A stretch of 64,000 nt of DNA. It comes from Plasmodiophora brassicae (Eukaryota > Endomyxa > Phytomyxea > Plasmodiophorida > Plasmodiophoridae). Positions 9,462-19,166 of the stretch are shown in pieces. How positions within the stretch are numbered: position 1 is the stretch's first letter; each line of letters begins with the position of its first letter. The position numbers and the translations under genes were made by a program. Where the stretch lies: contig JASFAU010000019.1 of assembly GCA_039704465.1 (NCBI GenBank), positions 558,001 to 622,000 on the forward strand, in the 5' to 3' direction. The notes under the pieces are model-generated. The model saw only the letters and a list, made by a program, of their open reading frames with translations, did not search any database and was not told the DNA's origin.

Positions 9462-9764
9462 TTAGCGACGGGGACCGAATTGCAGCTGTGGTTGGCAAGC
9501 ACGATCCAGCATCCACTGCTTCAACTCGGTCTCCTTCAACGCTTCCACTGAGTCCAACTCCAGCGCATGCAGCGCCGCTATAAGCTTCAGTTGCGCTGGT
9601 GCGAAGCAGTGCCTGACGGACTGAGGCGCAATCCGCTGGCTCGCGGGACGCTGTCGTTCTCGGTCGGTGGCGACAGCGCAGTACTTGTCGTACTGCTCCT
9701 GCAGCAGCCGCTGGATCAATGGAGCGTCCACCTTCTTGGTACTCGGCAGCACGAAACGCGTCAT
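9462..9764 (-). CDS. Hypothetical protein, 100 aa
   Basis: The frame starts MTRFVLPSTKKVDAPLIQRL and encodes a mostly helical, charged protein with amphipathic segments (LIAALHALELDSVEALKETE). No membrane helix, signal or known motif is visible. It lies 105 bp outside the right arm of the palindrome and is not duplicated with it. The clean composition suggests a real small gene, but no relative is present in the window. Confidence 0.45.
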   Translation of the reverse strand: MTRFVLPSTKKVDAPLIQRLLQEQYDKYCAVATDRERQRPASQRIAPQSVRHCFAPAQLKLIAALHALELDSVEALKETELKQWMLDRACQPQLQFGPRR

Positions 9765-9815
9765 TGAGCTGTGTTGATCATCATCTGGGTACGGTAATTA
9801 CGTGCCGATAATGGC

Positions 9816-9965
9816 AGCTAGCTGGATCACAGGCCATACTGGGCCTGTGTGGTATCACTCTAGTAGCCATGCCATTGTCAACTGAGATGCAAGTGAGGGA
9901 TAGGCAGACGCAGTGACATCACCAGATCAGTCAGGCTGATGTAGGGAATGATGCATAACACAGCC
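9816..9965. repeat. Degenerate dispersed repeat, relative near 60,865-60,995
   Basis: A run of matching blocks, in the same order and orientation, recurs about 51 kb away: GTGGTATCAC, a GTCA-CTGA block, GTGAGGG with TAG, GTGACAT-ACCAG and TCAGGCTGATG. The spacing is similar and indels are small. No coding potential was seen in either copy. It may be an old non-autonomous element. Confidence 0.55.
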
Positions 9966-10075
9966 GGCCCATAATTTCTACAGACCCCGCTTGAACGCGA
10001 GTGCGTTTCAATTCCGCTCATGTGTTTATGTAGAAAGGCACATGGTCATTCGTACGCCTTTCCAACAGCAACATA

Positions 10076-11841
10076 TCACCACCGGGGCGACCCCAACTCA
10101 TACGTTGGCTTCAGCTGCGCGTTCAGCAACAGGGCCGCAATGTCGTAGTGACCGTGGTCGATTGCCACATCCGATGGTACCCGACCATCACAGCCCTCGA
10201 CGTTCGCATTGACCTGGGGAGATTCTAGCAGCCATACAGTGACCAGCCCATGTCCCTTTAAAGCTGCCCAGTGCAGTGGCGTCCAACCAGCTGCGTCGCG
10301 TGCATTGACGTCGACCCTAGGTTGTTTGGTCAGCATCTCGACGATGTGGACATGCCCATGACTGGCAGCTAAATGCAGAGGTGTCCACCGGCCGACGTCT
10401 CGTGCGTTAACCCTGATCCTGGGTGTCTCCAGCAGCGCATGCACGACCTCGACATAGCCCTGATAAGAGGCCCAGTGCAACGGCGTCCAGTTTCGTGTGT
10501 TCACACGGGAATTAATATTAATCCCGGGGATGCTTACCAGCAACTCAACAATCAAACTCTCGCCAGTTTTCGAGAACCAGTGCAAGTAGAAGACGAGGGG
10601 AATGTCCAGAGCGCGGCTGATCGAAGCGGCACTGCTGCAGCCGCTGATGAGATGCTCTCGAAGCACCTTCACAAAGTTCGTGACTTGTTGTTCGCGATCG
10701 GGAAGTGCGATTTCGGAACGTGAGATTTCGAGTAGTCGGGCAATGCCTGGTACGCCGTTCACGAGGGTCTCGAGGGCATCTGCTTTTAGCCCTGTCTTCA
10801 TCTCAACGATAGCGTTCCAACTGCGCTTGTTCGACCCGATTGCCTTCATAAGCAAGTCCACGTTCAAGTAGTCGACCGCCTCCACGAGGCGGCATTGTGC
10901 ATCAAGGCCCAACGTTCTGATCGCTTCTGACGCCCACCCGAAAGCGCCTCCCACCTGTTACAGACGCCAGGCAGGCGTTAGATATCAACGAAACGACTTC
11001 TTGACAGAAAGCTTACCTCGTTCCGCTTGATGCACCCGATGAAGGCTGCGATCAGCTTCACCTCGTTACCGGCGATATGATGAAGCTGTATCAGGTCGGG
11101 TTTGTAATCGACATCCTCGATCAAATGTCTCAGCACAATGGAGTGCTCGCAGACATTCCTGAGGGTGACGTTGACCGCGACGTGGTCGCTTGATCGCAGT
11201 GTGACCGTGGGAACGTTGCCGCCGGGACGTCCACGACGTCGTCTCTGTTGGAAGTGCACGTCGCCTAGTTCGGTGGCGCCGACCACCTGCCGACGATGCT
11301 GCTCTGCCCATACGATGGAGTCCATCTCCACGCTGAACTGCGGAGCCACCACGGGATGCATGAAGAACGCGGCGCGGTTGTACATGTTCACAGACTGGAT
11401 TGCCGTCTGCAGTACGTGCAGCTGGAGAGAGTCAGCGCCTAGCAGCAGGAGGTTGTACACGTCGATCCCCCTCATTCTGAGAATGTCATGGGCCCATCGT
11501 GATGCGCGACCGGTCTAATAACAATGAAAGACTCTGAATCAGTGGGACACACGGCAAGGTGGTGTGAGGTCGACTACCTCATGCGGTTCAGTTGTGTTGA
11601 TGAACTCCACTATCAGCCGTAGCTCACTGTCGGCGGTATTCGGCAGATCTATCTGATGTTCAAGTTCGGGCGACAGGCCAGCGTACACGTAACTGTGGAC
11701 TTTGACGCGCCAGACGTCCACAACGTGTTCAGCGCCGTCGTTCGATCGCAGCGTGACATGAGCTCCTTCACTGCCACCACCACACACGACGATCAGCACC
11801 AACGTCAGCCACATCGTAGTACTGGGATTGACGATGGACAT
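10076..11841 (-). CDS. Tandem Skp1-fold plus ankyrin-repeat protein with N-terminal signal (546 aa)
   Basis: Three exons (11841-11578, 11514-11017, 10954-10076) join in phase through 63- and 62-nt introns to 546 aa. After a hydrophobic leader (MWLTLVLIVVCGGGSEGA) comes a Skp1-type POZ half: VTLRSNDG, then LPNTADSELRLIVEFI. It is completed across the first intron by RWAHDILRMRGIDVYNLLL, the helical Skp1 C-half. A second POZ half (VTLRSSDHVAVNV ... EVKLIAAFIG) is completed by LVEAVDYLNVDLLMKAIG, which resembles the Skp1 LILAANYLNIKGLL helix. Four or more canonical ankyrin repeats follow (TPLHWASYQGYVEVV, TPLHLAASHGHVHIV). Skp1 is normally a soluble SCF adaptor, so the repeated domain, the ankyrins and the leader make this a novel architecture. 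SCF participation is unproven. Confidence 0.8.
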
Positions 11842-11939
11842 TGTCACTACACAAACAGAATGCAGGCCGCCGCGCAATCCGCTGGGGTGCCGGCCCGCAC
11901 TTCCTGGTTGCGGGGACGTGGCGCGGCACAAAAAGAAGT

Positions 11940-12095
11940 GGGAAGTCGTCAAATCGACATCAGTCGACCCAGGATGTTGTGGGTCGTTTAAGTCGGCTTC
12001 CATGCGCAACTGAATCGCTCGAAGTCGACTCTGGAACCTTTCCAAGTCGCTCCAAGTCGCCTGGTCAAGTCGACTTGGAGTCGTGAAGTCGACTT
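11940..12095. promoter_or_regulatory. Cluster of AAGTCG / GTCGACTT motifs upstream of the Skp1-ankyrin gene
   Basis: About eight AAGTCG cores occur within 150 bp, several as the palindrome AAGTCGAC or its half GTCGACTT. They lie between the start of the Skp1-ankyrin gene (11841, complement) and the GT90 remnant. The density suggests a binding-site cluster or a decayed short tandem array. No factor can be named. Confidence 0.4.
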
Positions 12096-12175
12096 TACAC
12101 CTGGTCGATCAGACCCCGGCAGTGACACGGCCTCGGAACTTTTCCAGTCACGAACGCGAGAACAGCTCGCCACAC

Positions 12176-12591
12176 AACACGGCCTCAATTGCGCCATTGC
12201 TATGTAGGGCCGAGTTCTCAACGAGGGGTACGAGGTCGTTCTTATGGTTCGCGGAACATCGGTACGCCATCGACGTTGATGGTAACGCGTTCTCGTCGCG
12301 TTTCCCAAAGTTGCTGCGGATGGGTGTCGTGGTGCTGAAGGCGGGTATAGGTTCCGACAATTATGGATGTCCGAGCGCACGAGACCCTGGGTGCACTACA
12401 TTCCGATGAACGCATCATTGGACGACCTACCCGATCGCATCGCCTGGGCCGTCTCCCATCCCAAGGAGTCGCAGCGGATCAGCGCCAACGCTGCGGATCT
12501 GGCGAACAACCACATCCGGGACGTCGATGCACGATGCTACCTGTTCCGCCTTATTGTCGAGTACGCGTCGTTGTTCCACGGCGATAGGTAG
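12176..12591 (+). pseudogene. C-terminal remnant of a GT90 (CAP10/POGLUT-type) glycosyltransferase
   Basis: GT90 enzymes transfer glucose or xylose to secreted proteins in the ER or Golgi. The first part (to about 12345) reads HRYAIDVDGNAFSSRF then LLRMGVVVLKAG, the GT90 nucleotide-sugar region. The second part reads RTRPWVHYIPM through CYLFRLIVEYASLF, the family C-terminus. The two parts are in different frames, about 20 bp apart with no room for a normal intron, so a frameshift is needed. The large N-terminal catalytic part is missing, because the Skp1-ankyrin gene lies immediately upstream. It is a truncated, shifted fragment unless the frameshift is an assembly error. Confidence 0.7.
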
Positions 12592-12773
12592 TCTAATGAA
12601 TAGCATCAGGTGCTCCGCAGTCTTGGACGTAACTGATCAGCGCATCGACGACATGAAGCCGGCACTTATACGTGAATCTTCATGGCACGGGATGGCGCGC
12701 GGGATCATTGTTCTGTGGATCATCAGTCATCACTGGAATCTGCGGGCCGCCGCGGACTCCGTGACCCGAATCG

Positions 12774-13730
12774 ATGACCGTCCTGCTGGTTCCCTCTGAC
12801 TACCGCGCCGACACCGATGAAGTTGACTGGAGGCAGTCGATCGCCGGAGGGAGTCCAGCTTCACACGAGAGTGTGAAGGCCTCGCAGGCCTCGTGCCGGT
12901 CGTGCGGATCCCGACTGTCACTGCTCGTTCAGGTGTTTGCACCGTTGCCAGATGCGGATCGAACGGTGTACGTTCTAACGTGCCTGAACCGCGCCTGCTC
13001 GAACAACGACGTCCATGCGAAACGCTTTTGCGAGCGATACACCGAACGACACCATCCGGACGTTGTTCCGTCTGACACGCGACCCGTTCAGGATGATGAC
13101 TGGGGCGTCAACGACGGTGACAGCGACGATGCTTCTCTGGACGACTTGCTTGCAAACCAGATGACGCACTTGACGACACGATCGGCCGACGCGGAAAGAT
13201 CTCGACACCGTTCATCATCCACCTACGCGTTCTATCTCGTCGACGTTGAAGAGCCATCGGCGCCTAGGTCGGCGGACCTCTCCCACGAACTCGAGCTCCT
13301 CCAACGATACGAAAACGACTGTGCCGTTGCCGACGCGGATGACGCTGGTGCGCAGCCGGAGGAATACGAGGTTGTCGGCGACGCACGGTTCCACAAGTTC
13401 CTGAAACGTGTCTCCAGGGATGCTCGGCAGTGCGTCCGGTACGACTTCCTGGGCGCGCCCTTGTGGATGACGGACAGCGTCCCCCGGGACTGCATCCCGG
13501 ACTGCGCGGCCTGCGGCGCCCGGCTCGTCTTCGAGATGCAGCTCATGCCGCACCTGATCACTGCGCTCCGCCTGCCGATGTCCTGGGGCACGATCGCCGT
13601 CTACGTCTGCCCGACCAGTAGGTTTCGTCCGGTTCGCGGCACACATTGCATTTCTGATCCGCGCTCCCGGCCAGGCTGCCGTCGCGATGAACTCGTTGAC
13701 GAGTTCGCGTTCGTCCAGGCGGGATACTGA
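12774..13730 (+). CDS. PDCD2: PDCD2 / Tsr4 family protein (ribosomal protein uS5 chaperone)
   Basis: PDCD2/Tsr4 proteins chaperone ribosomal protein uS5 (Rps2) for 40S assembly. The N-terminus begins VLLVPSDYRADTDEVDWR, then a zinc-binding segment CRSCGSRLSLLVQVFAPL with later cysteines (LTCLNRACSNND). An acidic linker follows, and then the C-terminal domain: RYDFLGAPLWMTDS, CIPDCAACGARLVFEMQLMPHL and SWGTIAVYVC. A 57-nt intron (13618-13674) joins VCPTS to CRRDELVDEFAFVQAGY, which fits the family end; reading through the intron would not. Both zinc-binding clusters are present, so the protein looks intact. Confidence 0.88.
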   Translation: MTVLLVPSDYRADTDEVDWRQSIAGGSPASHESVKASQASCRSCGSRLSLLVQVFAPLPDADRTVYVLTCLNRACSNNDVHAKRFCERYTERHHPDVVPSDTRPVQDDDWGVNDGDSDDASLDDLLANQMTHLTTRSADAERSRHRSSSTYAFYLVDVEEPSAPRSADLSHELELLQRYENDCAVADADDAGAQPEEYEVVGDARFHKFLKRVSRDARQCVRYDFLGAPLWMTDSVPRDCIPDCAACGARLVFEMQLMPHLITALRLPMSWGTIAVYVCPTSRFRPVRGTHCISDPRSRPGCRRDELVDEFAFVQAGY

Positions 13731-13764
13731 CGATAACGGTTCTACCCTAATGTAAATAGCGGCA

Positions 13765-15211
13765 TCATGCGAACTGGTACTGGCTGTCCTGGCAGGACGA
13801 TTGCGCCGCCGTCGCCTGCGGCACGTCGACGACCCGTTTCAGGTAGGGCGTGTAGGTCGCCAGTTCGAGGTTGGCTTCCAGGACCCGGTCGTGGTACTCA
13901 TTGACGCGACGCAGCTGGTCGAGCAGTGCTGTCGTGGCGTCCTCGTCGTCAAAGTCGTCCCGGGGTTCACCGAACGTCAGCATCGCGGTCTGCTGGTCGA
14001 TCGACGCGAACAACGACCCTTCGTCGATCATTTCGAAAACGAGTGCCTGGGCGGCGTCCTGTGACGCAACGCCCGCCGCTTCCGCGACATCCACCAACGA
14101 AAGCGTCAGGTACGAATCGGCCAGCTTCCGGACCTGGCGCTTCCGCAGCGACTTCATGGCCTGTTTCGCGAGGCCAAGGTTCTTGTCGTCTGCCAGCGTC
14201 GCCTGGTGATCGATCAGAGCGGCTTCGAACGCGGGTAGGCCAGCCTGAGCCGCGCCCAGGAACGTGCCGTACGGCAGGGAAGCGCCGTCGATCGTTTTCA
14301 GGACGGTCGTCGAGCAGTACCGAGGTAGTCTGACTGGGTCGGTCCCGTGAACGATCAGGTTGATCAGGGCGCGCTTCTTGTACGCCTCGATCTGTATCGC
14401 GCTGAGCTTCGTGGAGACGGCGCTGAGGACGATGTCGAACTCGGCGAGCGCCGCCGGGAATCGTTTCAGAGCGGCGAACACCATCCCCGCGTAGTAATGA
14501 TACTGCAGGTGCTCCTGCGGCGTCGGCAGGTTCTTCGGCTGGAACCCGTACACAGGCGCGCTGATGATCGGCAGCGCGGGCTCATACACACCTGACGGGA
14601 CGACGGTTCGGTCGACACACACACGGCCGAATGGTTTCGCGGGCGCGGACGCACCGTTTCGGAGGCAGACGAGCAGGAACAACGTGTGCAACGGGGTCTG
14701 CAGGTTCCTCGGGACATAGACCTGGTGAAGACATCGGCGCAGCGGCAGGATCAGCTCTCGCAGGTCGGACGTTAAGGCCAGCAACGCCTTCGTGATGCTA
14801 CAGACTGGTGTCGTAACGTCATGATCGAGCGACAGTTGCGCGCAATGCTGGGCGTACTTCGTTCCGGGGCTTCGTCGAACGGCGCCGACGACGTGTTCTG
14901 GAAGAATGCCCGACATGCGCCGATGACGTGCGCCCTGCGTTCCTTGCTATCGAGGCCACCCTGCCTAATGGCAGAATCCCTGGGCGACACAACCCGAATC
15001 AGGGGATGACAATGGGGCCGGCCGGGTACGCATTTTACAGGAAGTAGGCGACAGCGACGAACGGGATCGGCGTGGTGGCCCGGGCGACGCCGGACAGGGC
15101 GGCCCAGGCGTGGTCGTCGACGTCGCGCTGCCGGTTCCGCATGACGGCCGCGACGTCGCCGTCGGATGCCGCCGCCGCGATCGCCTGCCACAGGTCGACC
15201 TCGGCAGACAT
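13765..15211 (-). CDS. CSN3: COP9 signalosome subunit 3
   Basis: CSN3 is a PCI-domain scaffold of the COP9 signalosome, which removes NEDD8 from cullins. The long exon (to about 14916) contains YHYYAGMVFAALKRFPAALAE, EAYKKRALINLIVHG, the PCI winged-helix region LADSYLTLSLVDVAEAAGV and FEMIDEGSLFASIDQQTAML. An upstream exon starting MSAEVDLWQAIAAAASDG (15211) ends FVAVAYFL at a GTAAAA donor and matches the family N-terminal region. Between about 14,860 and 15,040 the exact joins are unresolved. A segment reading CRAFFQNTSS aligns in one frame and the next (KYAQHCAQLSL) in another, with no convincing intron between them. Either a small exon is mis-modelled or there is a one-base error. Confidence 0.85.
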
Positions 15212-15595
15212 CAGGCGCCGCGTGTCGCGCGGATTGCGCTGTCCGTCTGCCGTCCTGATGCAGCAGCGGTATGTACACGGCAGAGAGCGTCGGGTAAGCT
15301 GCACTGCGCGGCGCGACGGCGGGTGACGCGCCGCACTGCAGCTCGGCAGTCGCGCAGTTCGTCGCGCTGGCTCCGACCAGGGGCGTCTCCGATGCGGTAT
15401 CCCATGCGACGCTGGGCGCCCCGGTTGTATTTATTGTACATGCTTCGAAGGTACGCAACGCATTGGGTACAACGGCCTGGATGAGGGACTGGCCAAGCAG
15501 ATATTGCCGTGGCATCGGTGGGCGCACGCGCTGCACCCGTCATATCGTTGCCTGTTGGAATCTTAGTTCGTCGTAGAATTCGGTGGCCGTCCACG

Positions 15596-18213
15596 ATGGC
15601 GGCCAACCTGAAGAACGACCGTATGGTCGTGACGAATATGCCGACCAAGGAGATGGGTATGCTGTACACGATCAAGTACCTGCCGGATGAGGTACACCGG
15701 GGCGGGACGGGCACCGCGTACGGGCCGATGCTAACCCTGGCGCATAGGCCCTGGCCCTCCAGCGAATGCGACTGAGTGGCGCGGACAAGAACGTAAACGT
15801 GATCGCCGTGCCCGACGCAACTGCTCTGCGCTGAGGGATCGTTATCGCAGACCAAATCCGACACCCTGTTCGAGATGGACGTCATGGCGCAGAACGGCTG
15901 GCGGTTGACGCCGGACGACGTTCGGTGGGCGCCCCGGACGTTCGCGCTGGACGGCAACTTCATATCGCTGCGGGAAGTCGCCACGCCAAAGGTCTCCAGC
16001 GGCATCGCCATCCTGTTCCTGTTCGCCAAGGGCAACGAGACCGACGTGATCAAGATCCTCACCTCGGACTGCATCGTCATGCTCCGGACGCGCGACCAGA
16101 ACGCCACCGAGCGCCTGCGCAACGTCATCGAGGCCGCCATGAAGAAGGTGGTCGGCGCCAGGCTGATGTCGCAGAAGGCGCACGCCGCCGAACACGCTCT
16201 CCACCTCCTCCAGCAGCAGGCCGGCGAGCAGCAGCAGCTGTTCGCCGCGGAACCCGCCTCGCCCGACAAGAAGGGCATGCTGGAGATGTGGAACGGGTTC
16301 CAGTGGCTGCCCCTCGAGTGCACCGTGCGGCAGAGGGCGCTGTAAGCACGAGGCGAAACGTCCTTGCCGCGCGCGGGAACCCCGACTGACACAACCGGCC
16401 CAGGTGGTGGTCGGTGAAGGACTCGACCGACATCGTGTCGTTCGTTTCGTTGTCGCAGGCGGCGCTCTACCTCGACTGCGAGTTCTTCAAAGAGGGCCAC
16501 TGGGCGTTCTCCATCAAGACGCCCTTGCGCGTCGTCCGGTTCCGGGTACGGAGACCCCCCTCGTTCGCATTCGCAGGCCTGACCCGCAGCGGCGACAGGC
16601 GGTGCACGCGATCAGTCTGACGGAATGGGTCCTGGTCCTGAAGAAGGCGATCGCGGGGGACGCGATCCCCGGGTTACAGCAGCTGGACATGTCGGCGTTC
16701 AACGGCGATATCGTCGCCCTGCAGCTGGAGCTGCTCAGGCAGAAGCGGGAGACGGACGCGATGAACGAAACGCTGGATATCGTCCTGGAGATGCGCGACG
16801 CCTGTGTCGACCTGGAGGAGCTGATCGCCACCGATGACGGCTGCGAGCAGTTCGCCAATTTCGTGGGGCCCCGCCTGGCGCCGAACGTTCGCTGCCTGCG
16901 CATGGCGTTCCAGGTGTTCGACACGTCGTTCCACAAGGATTCGGAGAAGCGGGCCGCCAGCCTGGACGCGTTCCAGTCGACGTACCTGGCGAAGAATGCG
17001 CCCACGCCGCTCGACCAGCTCGAGGACATCCCGAAGGACGTCATCAACGAGATCCAGAAGGACCTGAAGGACGGGCCGCTGGAGTCGCGAACGCTCGTGC
17101 GCCTCGTGGACCACCTCGTCGGGCAGCTGATTTCCTGGTTCGTGAAGTTCACCAACTCCGACGCGTACGAGACGATGATCAAGAACGGATGGACGAAGGT
17201 GAAGGTCGACATGACCGGTAGGGGGGAAATGCGGTGGACGTCCTGAAGATGCCCCAGTTAATGGTTGTCGCAGAGGGGTCGGAGACGGCCGTCTTTTCGC
17301 TGGCCGCGCTCGACAAGAAAGGGAAACGGTACGACCTCGACAGCGATAACCGATGGGTCACGATTGGACGCGATCTGGGCAAGAACGACATCATTGTCAG
17401 GACGCACGTCGCTGGTTGCATCCCGTCGCCTGACCTTGCGTGGACTGGTCCCAGGTGTCAGACAAGAAGGTGTCGCGCACGCATGCGAAGATCCTGTACG
17501 GGAAGCACAGCGTGCAGCTGTTCGACCTCGACAGCTGGTACGGCACGCTGGTCAACGGGACGCGTTGCTCGCATGCGCACCTGAAACCCGGCGACACGTT
17601 CACGATCGGGCCGACGACGTTCCAGCTGCAGATCCATGAACCGAAGAAGGCCATGCATGAGCGGCTGATCACCAAGTTCAAGCAGAAGCTGGGCATCTCC
17701 AAGGACGACGATAAGGAACGCGATGCCGTTAAGGACGACGCCGACGCGGAGCAGCATTTCGAGGCGGACGCGACCGACCAGGAAACGCTCGGTGATTTGC
17801 TGCGAACGACAGAGGGGTTCAGCCAGTTCAGGGCGTACCTCGAGAAGCAGTTCGCGTCCGAGTCGCTCCTGTTCTGGAGGGACGCCCAGGTCTACAGGAA
17901 GGAGTTCGGGACGAGCTTCACAGGGTTCAACGCGATCTCGATCTACACGACCTATCTGCAGAAGGGCGCGCCGATGGAAGTCAACCTGCCGTCGTCGATG
18001 CTCAGGCATTTCAGGGACGTCTTCGGCGGCATCGACGAAGGGGACGACGACAGCGATAAACGGCTGACGACGGTGCTGACCGAGGACATATTCGACGACG
18101 CCTGCCACGAACTAGTCAAGCTCATGGAGGTGAACTCGTTCACCCAGTTCAAAGCCTATATGCGAGCTGAGAAGCAGCGCGAGGAGGAGGCGCTGAAGGG
18201 CGCAAAGAAATGA
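15596..18213 (+). CDS. PH-RGS-FHA-RGS multidomain signalling protein (757 aa)
   Basis: Seven exons (15596-15691, 15748-15792, 15851-16341, 16404-16545, 16599-17217, 17274-17395, 17455-18213) sum to 758 codons with consistent phases. Domains: a possible PH-like region (about 55-150); a clear PH domain (about 187-280, WLPLECTVRQRALWW to LTEWVLVLKKAI); a first RGS domain (about 325-445, starting DLEELIATDDGCEQFANFV); an FHA domain (about 465-550) with GRDLGKND, KVSRTHAKI and LVNGTR phosphothreonine-binding loops; and a second RGS domain (about 595-740, SQFRAYLEKQFASESLLFWRD). RGS domains accelerate G-alpha GTP hydrolysis, FHA domains bind phosphothreonine, and PH domains bind membranes. Combining them suggests a phospho-regulated G-protein terminator. 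That is inference. Confidence 0.88.
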
Positions 18214-18257
18214 CCAAATCGCCCATACAGACCAACCGTTGCCGTATACATATAATA

Positions 18258-18792
18258 TTAGGTAGACGGGATGATGCCAGCCTCGACGTCGGCGGTCTGC
18301 TGGGCGAGCGCAGCGAAATTCGCCTCCCAGGAGCGTACCTCGCGCGCGTACCGTTGAATCAGGTCGGATTTCTGGCGAAGCTCCTCATGAAGAGCACCCG
18401 TTGAGGCGTCCTTGCGTGCGGATGAACTTCGAATGCGCAGGCGATCATCGAGCGCCTTCGCGCACGACATGTACTCGTCGACCTTGATCTGGATCGACGC
18501 CGCCGCCTGCAACGCGTCTGAGGAAATCGATCCGTCACATCGCAGAACGATTACACCAGCGGCGGCAACGGCCTGGCTCACATTCCGGCGTCCTGGATGA
18601 TGCGCGGTCCTCGTCGACGGCCATGGCGACGACGTCCATCAGGATGGCCTGCATGCGGTTTGCCAGGTCCAGCATGGTGGCGCGGCCCATGTCGAACGGG
18701 GCGGCGCACCCGTCGCTGCGATCGCCTTCGACGTCAACCTCCATCCGCGCTTCCGACGTCATTTTCCCGAATGACGCCGGAGCTGCATCCAT
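18258..18792 (-). CDS. MED28: Mediator complex subunit 28-like protein (156 aa)
   Basis: Two exons (18792-18582, 18517-18258) join through a 64-nt intron with a GTGAGC donor. The product has the MED28 layout: an N-terminal short helix (LDLANRMQAILMDVVAMAV), a second helix with YALQAAASIQIKVDEYM, then the most diagnostic part, LHEELRQKSDLIQRYAREVR with W in the next helix, close to the MED28 coiled coil. MED28 is a head-module subunit of the RNA polymerase II coactivator. The length matches the family. A Met 27 codons upstream (18873) is an alternative start. The assignment rests on short helical motifs, so confidence is moderate. Confidence 0.6.
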
Positions 18793-19166
18793 CGCGCGAC
18801 GTGTCCCGACTGTCGCACAAAAACGCCGACCGACTGCGACTGCACCAAATTGCCGTGGGCCGCTGACGACCACCGGCCTCGAGTGCTACAAAGCAGCGTC
18901 GCCATGCGAAGCCTCAGGGAGTGCACCTCCTGGCATCAGTAGAAACCGGCAGGCAGTGCAACGCGGCCGGCCGACCCAACATACAATGTCCAGGGACGTC
19001 GCCGAGCCTACCTATCGCTCCAGTCGTGAAGAGAGGCCGTCGTGGACTTGGGGCCGCCGTCATGGCCGCTAAATATAGCGTGGGTTGTCCGAAACTGCGC
19101 CGCCCGGACTGACGACCGTCCGCAGGCGGCACACTGTGAACGCTGCGGCGAGTTCGTTGTGCAGCA

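Noticed and set aside
8854..9465. 203-codon forward frame across the right palindrome arm
   Set aside because: It is the antisense of the small membrane-protein copy; its partner on the left arm (complement, 8064-8462) is the same shadow, so the duplication does not count as conservation.
15211..16500. 429-codon open frame on the complement
   Set aside because: It overlaps the CSN3 N-terminal exon on the same strand in another frame and the first exons of the PH-RGS-FHA-RGS gene on the other. It shows no domain.
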